Shown: positions 17,387 to 26,199 of the stretch, piece after piece
Layout: the number at the start of each line of letters is the position of its first letter
How positions within the stretch are numbered: the first letter of the stretch is position 1
From: an uncultured Clostridia bacterium
Lineage (GTDB): Bacteria > Bacillota > Clostridia > TANB77 > CAG-508
Assembly: GCA_934120135.1 (NCBI GenBank)
Contig: CAKOTK010000001.1
Coordinates: forward strand, 124,001-188,000
Direction: 5' to 3'
DNA length: 64,000 nt
Made by a program: the position numbers and the translations under genes
The notes under the pieces: model-generated
Databases searched by the model: none
Told to the model about the DNA's origin: nothing
Seen by the model: only the letters and a program-made list of their open reading frames with translations

Positions 17387-18466
17387 TTACAATATTAAAT
17401 TGTCAAATACAAATTGTTCTTGCATACGTTTTAATGAGCTTTTTATTGTTCTTGCTCTAATTTCTCCAATTCCGTCAACATCATCTAGTTGTTGCAAATC
17501 TGCGTCTAGTATGTGTTGGAAGGATTTGAAAGATTTTACCAAGTTTTCTACTATATTGCTTGGCATTCTTGGTATTTTATTAAGTACCCTATATCCTCTT
17601 GTATAAACTGCCACTTCATCATATGAGTCAAAATCTTCATATCCTAATGCTTTAGCAATCTTTTCTTGAAGCATTAAATCATCATATTCTAAAGCCTTGA
17701 TTTCTTCCAATACTTTTTCAGCAGTTCTCTTTTTGCCTGGTGCAATATAGTCTTTAATGATTAACAATTCCTCTTCTTCTAGGTCTCCAACTAATTCTTC
17801 TAGTTGCATCTCCAAAAGTCTCCCTTCTTCTCCTAATTCATAAATAGACTTTTGAACTTCTTCAACTATTTTCATTACCATTTCAGCTCTTTGTATTGCA
17901 TTTATTACATTTTCTAATGTAACAATATCATTAAACTCGTATTCATTTAATAAACTTAATTTATTATCAAATACTTTTTTATATTTTTCAACTGTTTGTA
18001 AAGCTTGGTTAGCTTTTGAAATAACTTTTGCAGTGTCTTCTAGTACATATCTATAATTTCCTTTAAATATAGTAATTATACTTCTTCTTTGAGATATACT
18101 AATTACTAATGCTCCAGTTTGTTTTGCTGTACGTTCTGCAGTACGATGTCTGGTTCCTGTTTCTGTTGTTATTATGCTAGACGAAGGAATTATTTGAGTA
18201 TTTGCATAAAGTATTTTTTTCAAGTCATTGCTAAGTACAATAGCACCATCCATTTTAGCTAGCTCATATAGTCTAGAAGATGTATATTCAACATCTAATT
18301 GAAATCCACCATCAACTAAATCTAACACTTCTTTTGTATCTCCAATTACAATTAAAGCACCAGTTTTTGCTTTTAAAATATTTTCTAGTCCATCACGAAT
18401 TGGTGTACCAGGTGCAATCATTTTTAATACTTCTGTAATAACTGCTTCTTCCTTTTTTAAAGCCAT
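17387..18466 (-). CDS. disA: DNA-integrity-scanning diadenylate cyclase DisA
   Basis: This protein of about 359 residues has an N-terminal DAC domain with MDGAIVLSNDL (DGA) and ETGTRHRTAERTAKQTG (RHR), a helical spine, and a C-terminal helix-hairpin-helix domain (LQQLDDVDGIGEIRARTIK) that binds branched DNA. It makes c-di-AMP and stops at recombination intermediates. I chose the ATG at 18466 rather than the upstream TTG at 18487 because the AAAGGAG site lies between them. It follows radA, a classical pairing. It is the second diadenylate cyclase of the window. Confidence 0.95.
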   Translation of the reverse strand: MALKKEEAVITEVLKMIAPGTPIRDGLENILKAKTGALIVIGDTKEVLDLVDGGFQLDVEYTSSRLYELAKMDGAIVLSNDLKKILYANTQIIPSSSIITTETGTRHRTAERTAKQTGALVISISQRRSIITIFKGNYRYVLEDTAKVISKANQALQTVEKYKKVFDNKLSLLNEYEFNDIVTLENVINAIQRAEMVMKIVEEVQKSIYELGEEGRLLEMQLEELVGDLEEEELLIIKDYIAPGKKRTAEKVLEEIKALEYDDLMLQEKIAKALGYEDFDSYDEVAVYTRGYRVLNKIPRMPSNIVENLVKSFKSFQHILDADLQQLDDVDGIGEIRARTIKSSLKRMQEQFVFDNLIL

Positions 18467-18486
18467 TTTTTGCTTGTCTCCTTTCA

Positions 18487-18602
18487 AGTAATTTAAAAAA
18501 TAATTAGTATATTACTAGGAAAAGTTTCGTTCAAAAGGCAAAGGCTCATACATTGTGTATGTAACTACGTTTTGAACCAACTTTAACAATGCGGGATGCT
18601 GA
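18487..18602. other. Short structured gap between radA and disA
   Basis: The gap holds TAGTATATTACTA, an inverted pair GTTCAAAA (near 18531) and TTTTGAAC (near 18572), and inside it CATACA-TTG-TGTATG. No T-run follows, so it is not a convincing terminator. It may be an mRNA leader of disA. Confidence 0.35.
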
Positions 18603-19959
18603 TTATTTTAGTCCTACTGCTTTCATAGCTTCGTTAACATTCCTGACCCCTATTATATCTAACTTATAATTTTCTTTCAAGAGTTTTTTATTACTTTCTG
18701 GTATAATGCAAGTTTTAAATCCTAGCTTTTCCGCTTCTTTTAATCTTTTATCAATTAGATTAACTGCTCTAACTTCTCCTGTCAAGCCAACTTCCCCAAT
18801 TATAACCGTTCTTTTATCTATACTAATATTCTTAAAGCTTGAAGCACATACTAATATTGTGCCTAGATCTACTGCTGGTTCATTTATTTTTATTCCACTT
18901 ACAACATTTAAATAAATATCTTGTGAACTTAATGCTAGACCTGCTCTTTTTTCTAGAACAGCTACTAATAATGTAAGCCTATTGTAATCAATTCCATTGG
19001 CAGCTCTACGCGGAAGTCCAAAAACTGTTGGCGTTGTCAGTGCTTGTAATTCAATAAGTAATGGTCTTGTTCCTTCCATTGTTGCTACAATTACTGAACC
19101 TGATGGGTTGTCTTCTCTTTCTGAAATAAGTACAGATGATGGGTTTGTTATTTCCGCCATTCCTTCGCTTTGCATTTCAAACATTCCTACTTCATTTGTT
19201 GAACCAAAACGATTTTTTACTCCACGCAAAATTCTATATGAGAAATATCTTTCTCCTTCTAAGTATAGTACTGTATCTACCATATGTTCTAGTACTCTCG
19301 GTCCTGCTATATTTCCTTCTTTAGTAACATGTCCTATTATAATGGTTGTAATTTCGTTACTTTTGCATACACGCATAATTCTTGCTGTAATTTCACGTAC
19401 TTGGCTGACAGTTCCTGCTGCTGAAGATATTTCATCAGAGTACATAGTTTGTATTGAGTCTATAATTACAAGTTTTGGTTTAATTTCTAATATAGAGTTT
19501 TCTATAAGCTCTATGTCTGTTTCTCCTAAGAATAAAATGTCGTCATTATGAATACCTAATCTGTCTGCTCTTAATTTTATTTGTTCTGCAGATTCTTCTC
19601 CTGAAACATACAAAACTTTACCTTCTCCTTGTACTTTATCACAAAGTTGCAAAATTAAAGTAGATTTACCAATTCCCGGTTCTCCACCTAATAGTACAAG
19701 TGAACCTTTTACTAAGCCTCCGCCTAGTACTCTATCTAATTCTCCTATTCCAGTATGTGTGCGTATTGCATCTTTCCCTATTACTTCATTTAAAGCTCTT
19801 GGAGTTACTTTTTTTCTTTCTCCAGAACTTGTTGTCTCTTTTGAAATTTTTTCTTCATAAAAGCTATTCCATTCGTTGCATCCGTGGACATTTGCCTAAC
19901 CATTTAGTTGACTCATATCCACAACTACTACATACAAATACAGTTTTTGCCTTAGCCAT
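18603..19959 (-). CDS. radA: DNA repair protein RadA, reading frame split by a +1 site in the zinc finger
   Basis: The start ATG at 19959 begins MAKAKTVFVCSSCGYESTKW. The zero frame runs KCPRMQRME and stops at a TAG. Skipping one base at 19884 gives KCPGCNEWNSFYEE, the second half of the CxxC...CxxC zinc finger, and continues as a full RadA: GELDRVLGGGLVKGSLVLLG, Walker A GEPGIGKST, the KNRFGSTNEVG motif and a Lon-like C-terminal domain. The total is about 452 residues, normal for the family. RadA is a hexameric branch-migration ATPase. An ATG at 19652 could start only a shortened, P-loop-less product. The break is at CCA-CGG-ATG, where CCA-GGA-TGC is expected, the same pattern as in cpaF and tagO. 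It precedes disA. Confidence 0.9.
19881..19887 (-). other. Putative +1 frameshift site at a CGG codon in radA
   Basis: The minus strand reads AAA TGT CCA CGG ATG CAA. Skipping the C (plus position 19884) restores TGT CCA GGA TGC AAC, encoding the conserved Cys-Pro-Gly-Cys-Asn of the RadA zinc finger. Confidence 0.8.
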
Positions 19960-19973
19960 TTTATCTCCTATCT

Positions 19974-20906
19974 TTATTTTAAGTAATATTCTATCATATT
20001 TTTATATTGGTCTTGTGCATTTAAACATGTATCAATTAAATAACCATTTTCATTTTTGTATTCTTTTAATCCTCTATAATAGAATAGTTTATCTTTGTCT
20101 AGAATTATAAATGGAATTATATTATTTTTTAGACATTCTTTAAACATTATAATTCTTCCTACTCTTCCATTACCATCTTGGAATGGATGTATCTTTTCAA
20201 ATCTGTAGTGAAATTCAATTATTTCTTTAATTGTAATTTTCTTAATTGAATTATACCACTCCATTAATTTTGCCATTTCTTTTTCAACATTACTTGGCAA
20301 AGCGGTACTAATGCCGCTTCCTATTTGATTAGCTTTTTGTTTATATTCTCCAACATTAAACCAATCTACTCTACTATCTGATGTACCATTTTTTAAAATC
20401 TTATGAAATTCTTTTATCATTTTTTCATTTAATTTTTTGTCTGCTACATCTAACATATAATCAACTAATTGAAAATGGTTAGATGTTTCTAATATATCAT
20501 CCACCTTCGCAATTGTATCGCCTTCAAACAAAATAGTATTTGTTTCAAAAATATATCTTGTTTGATCTTCTGTTAGTGTACTTCCTTCAATATGGTTTGT
20601 ATTATATGCAAATATGATTTGTGTGTTATGATATAGATTTCCCTTTAATCCCATTTCTTTTTGTTCTCTTAATGTTTCTAATACATTGATTTTAGAAACA
20701 TCAAATTTATCTTCGTCTTTTATCAATTCATCCACTGTTATATTAAATGTATCTGCTAATCTTTTTAAAGACTCAATATTTGGTTCAATCATTCCAGATT
20801 CATATTTAGATATTGTCCCTGGTTCAACTCCTAATATTTCAGCAATATCTTTTTGGGTCATTTTATTTGCTTCTCTATACTCTTTTATTTTATTTCCAAT
20901 ACTCAT
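19974..20906 (-). CDS. XRE-type HTH domain fused to a Fic domain
   Basis: This 310-residue protein has an XRE-type DNA-binding domain at about 5-62 (MTQKDIAEILGVEPGTISKY) and a Fic domain in the C-terminal part with the full active motif HPFQDGNGRVGR at about residues 241-252. An inhibitory-helix-like segment NTNHIEGS lies at about 105-112, the class II arrangement in which the helix blocks ATP until moved. Fic proteins transfer AMP or other nucleotides to target proteins. The HTH could make it autoregulatory. It lies 14 bp upstream of the radA start in the same direction, which may be a chance insertion. The substrate is unknown. Confidence 0.85.
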   Translation of the reverse strand: MSIGNKIKEYREANKMTQKDIAEILGVEPGTISKYESGMIEPNIESLKRLADTFNITVDELIKDEDKFDVSKINVLETLREQKEMGLKGNLYHNTQIIFAYNTNHIEGSTLTEDQTRYIFETNTILFEGDTIAKVDDILETSNHFQLVDYMLDVADKKLNEKMIKEFHKILKNGTSDSRVDWFNVGEYKQKANQIGSGISTALPSNVEKEMAKLMEWYNSIKKITIKEIIEFHYRFEKIHPFQDGNGRVGRIIMFKECLKNNIIPFIILDKDKLFYYRGLKEYKNENGYLIDTCLNAQDQYKNMIEYYLK

Positions 20907-21014
20907 AATATCATCCCCTTTTAATCTATATATATTATATCATATTGTTTCTAAAAAAGATAGTATTTATATGTATCTTGTTGTATTACTTTCCAAAAAA
21001 GATATTTGTATTTT

Positions 21015-22958
21015 TTAAAGTGTTGTGCCTAGACTTACAAACATTGCATGTGCCCACGCTAGTCCATTTACCCATGCTGATGTCATTGTTTGGTTGTCTA
21101 CTTGCTCTGCTATAAATCCATGCTCATTTGCTGATTTTATAACAAATTCTACACACTCATTTGCTTTTCTCTTTTCTCCTGATTTTTGATAATACATTGC
21201 CATCCACAAGGTTGCTATTGTCCATGGATTTTTGCCTTCACAATAGTTGTCATCTTCATATCTTAAATATCCACCTGTATAGGTTCTTAATGTCATATTT
21301 ATTTTTTCTATTGTATTTAATACTTTCTTTTCTTTTGGAGAGAAAATCTCAAATGGTGTTACTACTCCTAGTAAGCTTATGTCTGTTTTTTCATCTTTTA
21401 AATTTCTTGTAAACGTTTTTGTTTTTTCATTGTATAAGTTGTTTGAAATATATTTTTTTATTTCTTGATTATATTTTTTAGTAGCATTTTCCAATTTGTT
21501 CATTGCTTCTACTTTTAAGCGGTTATTTTGCTCATATTCTGGTTTTAATACAGAATGAATTTCTGTTATTGCATCAAAGGCAGAATAAATACATGCTAAA
21601 GAATATAAATGTATTCCTTCACTTTCTTCCCATAAGTCATAGCTATCTGGTAGCTTGTTTCTATTTTCAGTATGGTAAGTTGCTTCAATTTCATTTTTTA
21701 CAATGTCTGATTTGTCCTTTGTTCCTAAAATATTATCCATATATGTGCACAAAAACTTAACTGCTTTTTCGCACATTTTATATGTATCTTTTAAGAATTT
21801 TACATCTTTGGTAGCTTTGTAATGTTCATAAACTCCAAAAACTACACTTGCTGTTTCGTCTATTTGATAGCCCCAGCATGGTGCTAATCTTTTATCTGTA
21901 TAAAATCTTTGCTCCCACATACCATTTTTATTTTGTGTATCTTTACAAAAAATTTTATAAAACTTTTCTGTTTCTTTTGTCATTTTCAAGTTGTCTAAAG
22001 CTCTTGTAATAAATACAGCATCTCTTGGCCAACAATAGCTATATCTTCCACATTTGGTCATATCTTCATCAACTTCTACTGCTGCAGATATTCCACCTGT
22101 TTCTTGATTTATTAGTAATGGAAATAGCAAAATACTTCTTTTATATATTTGGTTAAACTTTTTATTTAAAGTATTTGTTTCTTTTTTTAATTCTATTCCA
22201 ATATGCTCTTTTACGTATTTTTTCCAATATTTTTCTACTGTTTGCTCTTCTTTTTTTACATCTAGCTTCTTAATTTCTGTTAATTCTTTATTTAATATTT
22301 CTTCTGTTTCATCACTCTTCTTGAAGTACAAGTATACTGTTAGTTCTTTTTTCTCATTTGGTTTTAATGTTCCTATATCATAGCTTATACTAGAGTCACA
22401 TGACATTCCTATATAGTCTTTATCCTTTATAACTCCACTTGATATATTTTCTTTAGTGTTATTTATTTGATAACTTAGAAATGGCTTGTCTGAAAATGTA
22501 TACATAGTATAATCATGGCAATATTGAATTAAAGTATTGTTTTTAACTTCACCACTCACCATATTGTTATAGTCTGTCAAAAGCTTAGAATGTACTAAAA
22601 AGTTTACATTTAATTCTATATTGTTTTTGTTCTCAAATTCGTATTTTTTTACTAATACAGAATTTTTTAATAAAGCAAAATCAGTTTGTTTTATTTTTAA
22701 ATTAAAATATGTATTTGTAATTTCAGTATGTAAAATGTTAGTGTCCTCAGTATAATATTGATTATATTGATTATTTATATCTTCATGTAAATATATTATT
22801 CCTGAGTCATTTATTTTTACTCCTGTTTTAAATTCATCTATCCAACTTCTAAAGTCAGGAAATGGGTACATTACACGAAGTAACTCCCCATTTTTTGTAT
22901 AACTGGCGGTAATATTTTTACCACCAATTATAGAATCATTATTATATTTAGTTTTCAT
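21015..22958 (-). CDS. GH15-family glucosidase (glucoamylase/dextranase type)
   Basis: This 647-residue protein has an N-terminal beta-sandwich region (about 1-260) and an (alpha/alpha)6 catalytic domain of glycoside hydrolase family 15. Marks include GRYSYCWPRDAVFITRALDN (about 310), MWEQRFYTDKRLAPCWGYQ (about 350), DLWEESEGIHLYSLAC (about 465, catalytic acid Glu region) and FIAEQVDN (about 617, second Glu). There is no signal peptide, so it is probably cytoplasmic and cleaves alpha-glucan ends during glycogen or maltodextrin use. The start follows the beta-CASP gene by 13 bp, but the two functions are unrelated. Confidence 0.87.
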   Translation of the reverse strand: MKTKYNNDSIIGGKNITASYTKNGELLRVMYPFPDFRSWIDEFKTGVKINDSGIIYLHEDINNQYNQYYTEDTNILHTEITNTYFNLKIKQTDFALLKNSVLVKKYEFENKNNIELNVNFLVHSKLLTDYNNMVSGEVKNNTLIQYCHDYTMYTFSDKPFLSYQINNTKENISSGVIKDKDYIGMSCDSSISYDIGTLKPNEKKELTVYLYFKKSDETEEILNKELTEIKKLDVKKEEQTVEKYWKKYVKEHIGIELKKETNTLNKKFNQIYKRSILLFPLLINQETGGISAAVEVDEDMTKCGRYSYCWPRDAVFITRALDNLKMTKETEKFYKIFCKDTQNKNGMWEQRFYTDKRLAPCWGYQIDETASVVFGVYEHYKATKDVKFLKDTYKMCEKAVKFLCTYMDNILGTKDKSDIVKNEIEATYHTENRNKLPDSYDLWEESEGIHLYSLACIYSAFDAITEIHSVLKPEYEQNNRLKVEAMNKLENATKKYNQEIKKYISNNLYNEKTKTFTRNLKDEKTDISLLGVVTPFEIFSPKEKKVLNTIEKINMTLRTYTGGYLRYEDDNYCEGKNPWTIATLWMAMYYQKSGEKRKANECVEFVIKSANEHGFIAEQVDNQTMTSAWVNGLAWAHAMFVSLGTTL

Positions 22959-22971
22959 TAGTTTTCCCTCT

Positions 22972-24621
22972 TTAATTCTTCTCTACGATTTTTACAATTT
23001 GATCTTCTATTTCTTTTAGTCTTAATTTTAATAAGCTTATTTCTTCTTCATTGTCTTTTTTAGTTAAATAATCTTCTTTAACAATAGTTTCCATATCATT
23101 AAGTTCATTTTTCAATAATCTTATCTTATCAATCACATCACGTCTTAGATTCATTTGAGGTGTTATTGGAGCTACTGTTTGTTCCATAGTTAAGTTTTCA
23201 TCTAATGTGTATGTTTGACCATATTCTGGAATAGTTACAGGTAAGCCTATTTCATCTACAATTTTTGATTTTAATATTTCTTGTCCTGTTGGCTCTCCAT
23301 GAACTAAAAAGATATGTTTTGGTTTTGTGATAAATGAATATACAAAATTCATAAGCCATTCTTGATCTGCATGGCCTGAATATCCCTCAATATATTCTAT
23401 TCTTGCATTTACAGCAATTTCTTCACCAAATATTTTTACTCTTTTTTCTCCGTCAACAATTCTTCTTCCTAATGTTCCTGGTGCTTGATATCCTACAAAT
23501 AGAATTGTACTATTAGGATCCCATAAATGATGTTTTAAGTGATGCTTAATTCTTCCTACTTCGCACATACCACTAGCAGAAATAATAATTGAAGATTCAT
23601 TTTTTTCATTTAATGCTTTTGATTCATCTGCTGTTCTTGTAAATTGTAAGCCCGGAAATTCTAGTGGATTATCTCCACTTTCAATAACTGCTTGTGTTTC
23701 TTCGTCAAATAAATTTGCATTTTCTTTAAATATTTCTGTTGCTGAAATTGCAAGAGGGCTATCAACATATACCGGTGCTTTCATTAATGTTGCATATTTT
23801 TTCTTAAAATCTTCGCCCTCTTGTACATCCTTTAAATTATTTAGTTCATACAATATTTCTTGTGTTCTGCCAACTGCAAATGATGGTATAACAACAGTTC
23901 CACCTTTATCTAAAGTTTCTGAAACTATGTCTAAGAATAAGTTTGCTTTATCATCATTTCTCATGTGTAATCTTCCACCATAAGTTGATTCCATTACTAA
24001 GTAATCTGCTGTTTCTATCATTGTTGGTGAAGATAAAAGTGGAATATCATTATTTCCTAAGTCACCAGTAAATACTGCCTTAGTTTCTTTTCCGTCTTCT
24101 TTTACCCAAACCTCAATAATTGCTGAACCCAACATATGTCCTGCATCATTAAAACGTACATAAATATTAGGGTCTATTTCTATTATTTCATCATAGTTTA
24201 CTGGTTTAAATATCTCCATTGTATCTATACCATCTTGAGCTGTGTATAGTGGTGGAAGTGGTTCTTTACCTTCTCTTTTTCTTTTTCTATTTCTCCATTC
24301 AATTTCTTGTTCTTGAATGTGTCCACTATCTGGAAGCATTATTGAGCATAAATCTCTTGTTGCTTTTGTTGTTATAACTGGATTTCTATACCCTTCCTTA
24401 TATAGTTTTGGGATTCTTCCTGAGTGGTCAATGTGTGCATGTGTTAATAACATAAAATCAATTTCATTTACATCATATGCAAATGGCTCATGGTTTTGCA
24501 TTTCGTCTCTATCTCCACCTTGATACATTCCACAATCAACTAAAAACTTTTTGCCTGCTCCTTCTACTAAAAAGTTAGAGCCAGTAACCATTTTGGTTGC
24601 TCCTAAAAATGTTATTTTCAT
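22972..24621 (-). CDS. Metallo-beta-lactamase/beta-CASP RNA-processing nuclease
   Basis: This 549-residue member of the CPSF-like family has the metal site LTHAHIDHSGRIPKLY at about 58-73 and further metal ligands DAGHMLGSA (about 157) and FTGDLGN (about 185). The beta-CASP motifs ISASGMCEVGRIKHHL and EGYSGHADQ follow. The C-terminal 60 residues are helical and charged. These proteins cleave or trim RNA in the cytoplasm. Here the gene lies between the 514-residue coiled-coil gene and the GH15 gene. Confidence 0.88.
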   Translation of the reverse strand: MKITFLGATKMVTGSNFLVEGAGKKFLVDCGMYQGGDRDEMQNHEPFAYDVNEIDFMLLTHAHIDHSGRIPKLYKEGYRNPVITTKATRDLCSIMLPDSGHIQEQEIEWRNRKRKREGKEPLPPLYTAQDGIDTMEIFKPVNYDEIIEIDPNIYVRFNDAGHMLGSAIIEVWVKEDGKETKAVFTGDLGNNDIPLLSSPTMIETADYLVMESTYGGRLHMRNDDKANLFLDIVSETLDKGGTVVIPSFAVGRTQEILYELNNLKDVQEGEDFKKKYATLMKAPVYVDSPLAISATEIFKENANLFDEETQAVIESGDNPLEFPGLQFTRTADESKALNEKNESSIIISASGMCEVGRIKHHLKHHLWDPNSTILFVGYQAPGTLGRRIVDGEKRVKIFGEEIAVNARIEYIEGYSGHADQEWLMNFVYSFITKPKHIFLVHGEPTGQEILKSKIVDEIGLPVTIPEYGQTYTLDENLTMEQTVAPITPQMNLRRDVIDKIRLLKNELNDMETIVKEDYLTKKDNEEEISLLKLRLKEIEDQIVKIVEKN

Positions 24622-24636
24622 AAAATTCTCCTTTTC

Positions 24637-26181
24637 TTAAACAAATAATTTTGTTTTTTTATTTAATTTTATTGTTTTATCACTATAAAGCTCAATCCTA
24701 TTTTCTAATATACTTGTATCATAATATTCTATAAATAATTTTCCTTCTTCTACTTTAGTTTCAATTATCATATTATTCAAATCTATCATTTTACTGTCGA
24801 ATATTTTTCTTATAATTTCATAATTAACTATTTCATCTTTGGTTACATCTTCTATTGCATTTAGCGCCCTTGCTTTTTCATAAAGAACACCTATCGTTTC
24901 TTCAAAAACTTCATTTAGTTCAGCTATATCTTTTAAACTAGTGTTTTCATCATACTTTAAAAATCTAAAATATCTTAGTTCATATATATATTTAATTACA
25001 TCTTGCCTTATAGCCGATTTCATTATCTTTATTTTAAAGCATTCTAGAAATAATGTACATAGTTCACAAACTGTTTTTAATTGCTTACTATTTGATTCTA
25101 GTTCTAAAGAATTCAGAAACTCGAATTTTCTAGTAATTTCATCTTTGCGTTTAACATAACCCTTTGGATCAAGTAAATCATTGTATTTTTTTATTTCATT
25201 TACATGGTCTTGTCTTTCAATTTCTAATCTATTTGCTAATTGCCTAACACTAAATATCTTATCTTTATTTTGAAGTTTTGAATTCCTTTCATCATATTCT
25301 TCTCTTAATAATTCCTGATTATTTAGCAGTTTATCAATTTTTTCAATTTTTCTTGTTATTTTCTTCTTTTCTTCTGTAATGTCTTCTAAATACTTAGCCT
25401 TATTCTCTAATCTTTCAAATTCTAATTTTGTTTCTTCTTTTACTTTTTTCCATTTTTCTAATTCTTCTTCACTTTGTTTTGATTTCTCTTCAATTGCTAT
25501 TTTACACAATATTTTTACTATTTCTTTTGCTCTTTGTTCTCCAAAATTTTCTTTTAAATTTTCATGTGTAAGCATTAAATAGTCTGCTAATTGACTGGTA
25601 TTATTTGCCCATGAATTTATGAAATCATATTCTAGTAAATATACTAAAACTTGAAACATTATATTTATTACATTGTTTTCTATATCTTTTGCAGATATAT
25701 CCCATGACCAGCCATTAAAATCTCTAATTACTTCTGCTTGACTCATTAGACTGGCACTATTTAAAAAATAACTTATTGATTCTTCAAGAATACTTTCTTC
25801 TTCAGTTAAACTTACTTTTTCTTCACCAATTGCTAATATACTCTTTAGTAAGGTCAACTCATTTCCTAAAGCAACTATTTTCCCCTGTGCTTTTTGTATT
25901 TCATATTTTTCATTTTCGTCTATTTCATCATTTGTAACTGTAATTTCACTGCAATCATTTTTTATAATGTCTATTATTTTATCTAAAAATTCACCTTTAT
26001 CACATACTTGTACTTTAGTCTTTTCATAATCTTTATATGAATTTTCAATTTTATAGACCATGCTTAAAAGAAGATTTTTGGTATCCACTGAGAATTGCTT
26101 ATCCTCTAAAATCTTCTCTAAGCTATTTGTATAGTCTTTCATATGAATTTTACGTAATAGTTTTTCTTTTTTTCTTTCCAT
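24637..26181 (-). CDS. Unrecognised 514-aa cytoplasmic coiled-coil protein
   Basis: The protein has no signal or membrane segment. It is acidic/basic and helical throughout, with a coiled coil at about residues 235-310 (EEELEKWKKVKEETKLEFER and following). The N-terminal third contains a domain starting near DYTNSLEKILEDKQFS, and a small beta region is visible at the C-terminus (GKLFIEYYDTSILENRIELY). The ATG at 26181 follows an AGAGGA site by 5 bases. It lies 18 bp after ftsK and so may belong to that transcript. A chromosome-structure role would be a guess; I do not know the family. Confidence 0.7.
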   Translation of the reverse strand: MERKKEKLLRKIHMKDYTNSLEKILEDKQFSVDTKNLLLSMVYKIENSYKDYEKTKVQVCDKGEFLDKIIDIIKNDCSEITVTNDEIDENEKYEIQKAQGKIVALGNELTLLKSILAIGEEKVSLTEEESILEESISYFLNSASLMSQAEVIRDFNGWSWDISAKDIENNVINIMFQVLVYLLEYDFINSWANNTSQLADYLMLTHENLKENFGEQRAKEIVKILCKIAIEEKSKQSEEELEKWKKVKEETKLEFERLENKAKYLEDITEEKKKITRKIEKIDKLLNNQELLREEYDERNSKLQNKDKIFSVRQLANRLEIERQDHVNEIKKYNDLLDPKGYVKRKDEITRKFEFLNSLELESNSKQLKTVCELCTLFLECFKIKIMKSAIRQDVIKYIYELRYFRFLKYDENTSLKDIAELNEVFEETIGVLYEKARALNAIEDVTKDEIVNYEIIRKIFDSKMIDLNNMIIETKVEEGKLFIEYYDTSILENRIELYSDKTIKLNKKTKLFV

Positions 26182-26199
26182 TGTATCCTCTTGAAAATT

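Noticed and set aside
18487..18602. Terminator between radA and disA
   Set aside because: There is an inverted pair, but no T-run follows, and the two genes are usually co-transcribed.
19652..19652. Start of radA at the ATG at 19652
   Set aside because: It would lack the zinc finger and the P-loop, both of which are encoded upstream in the shifted frame.
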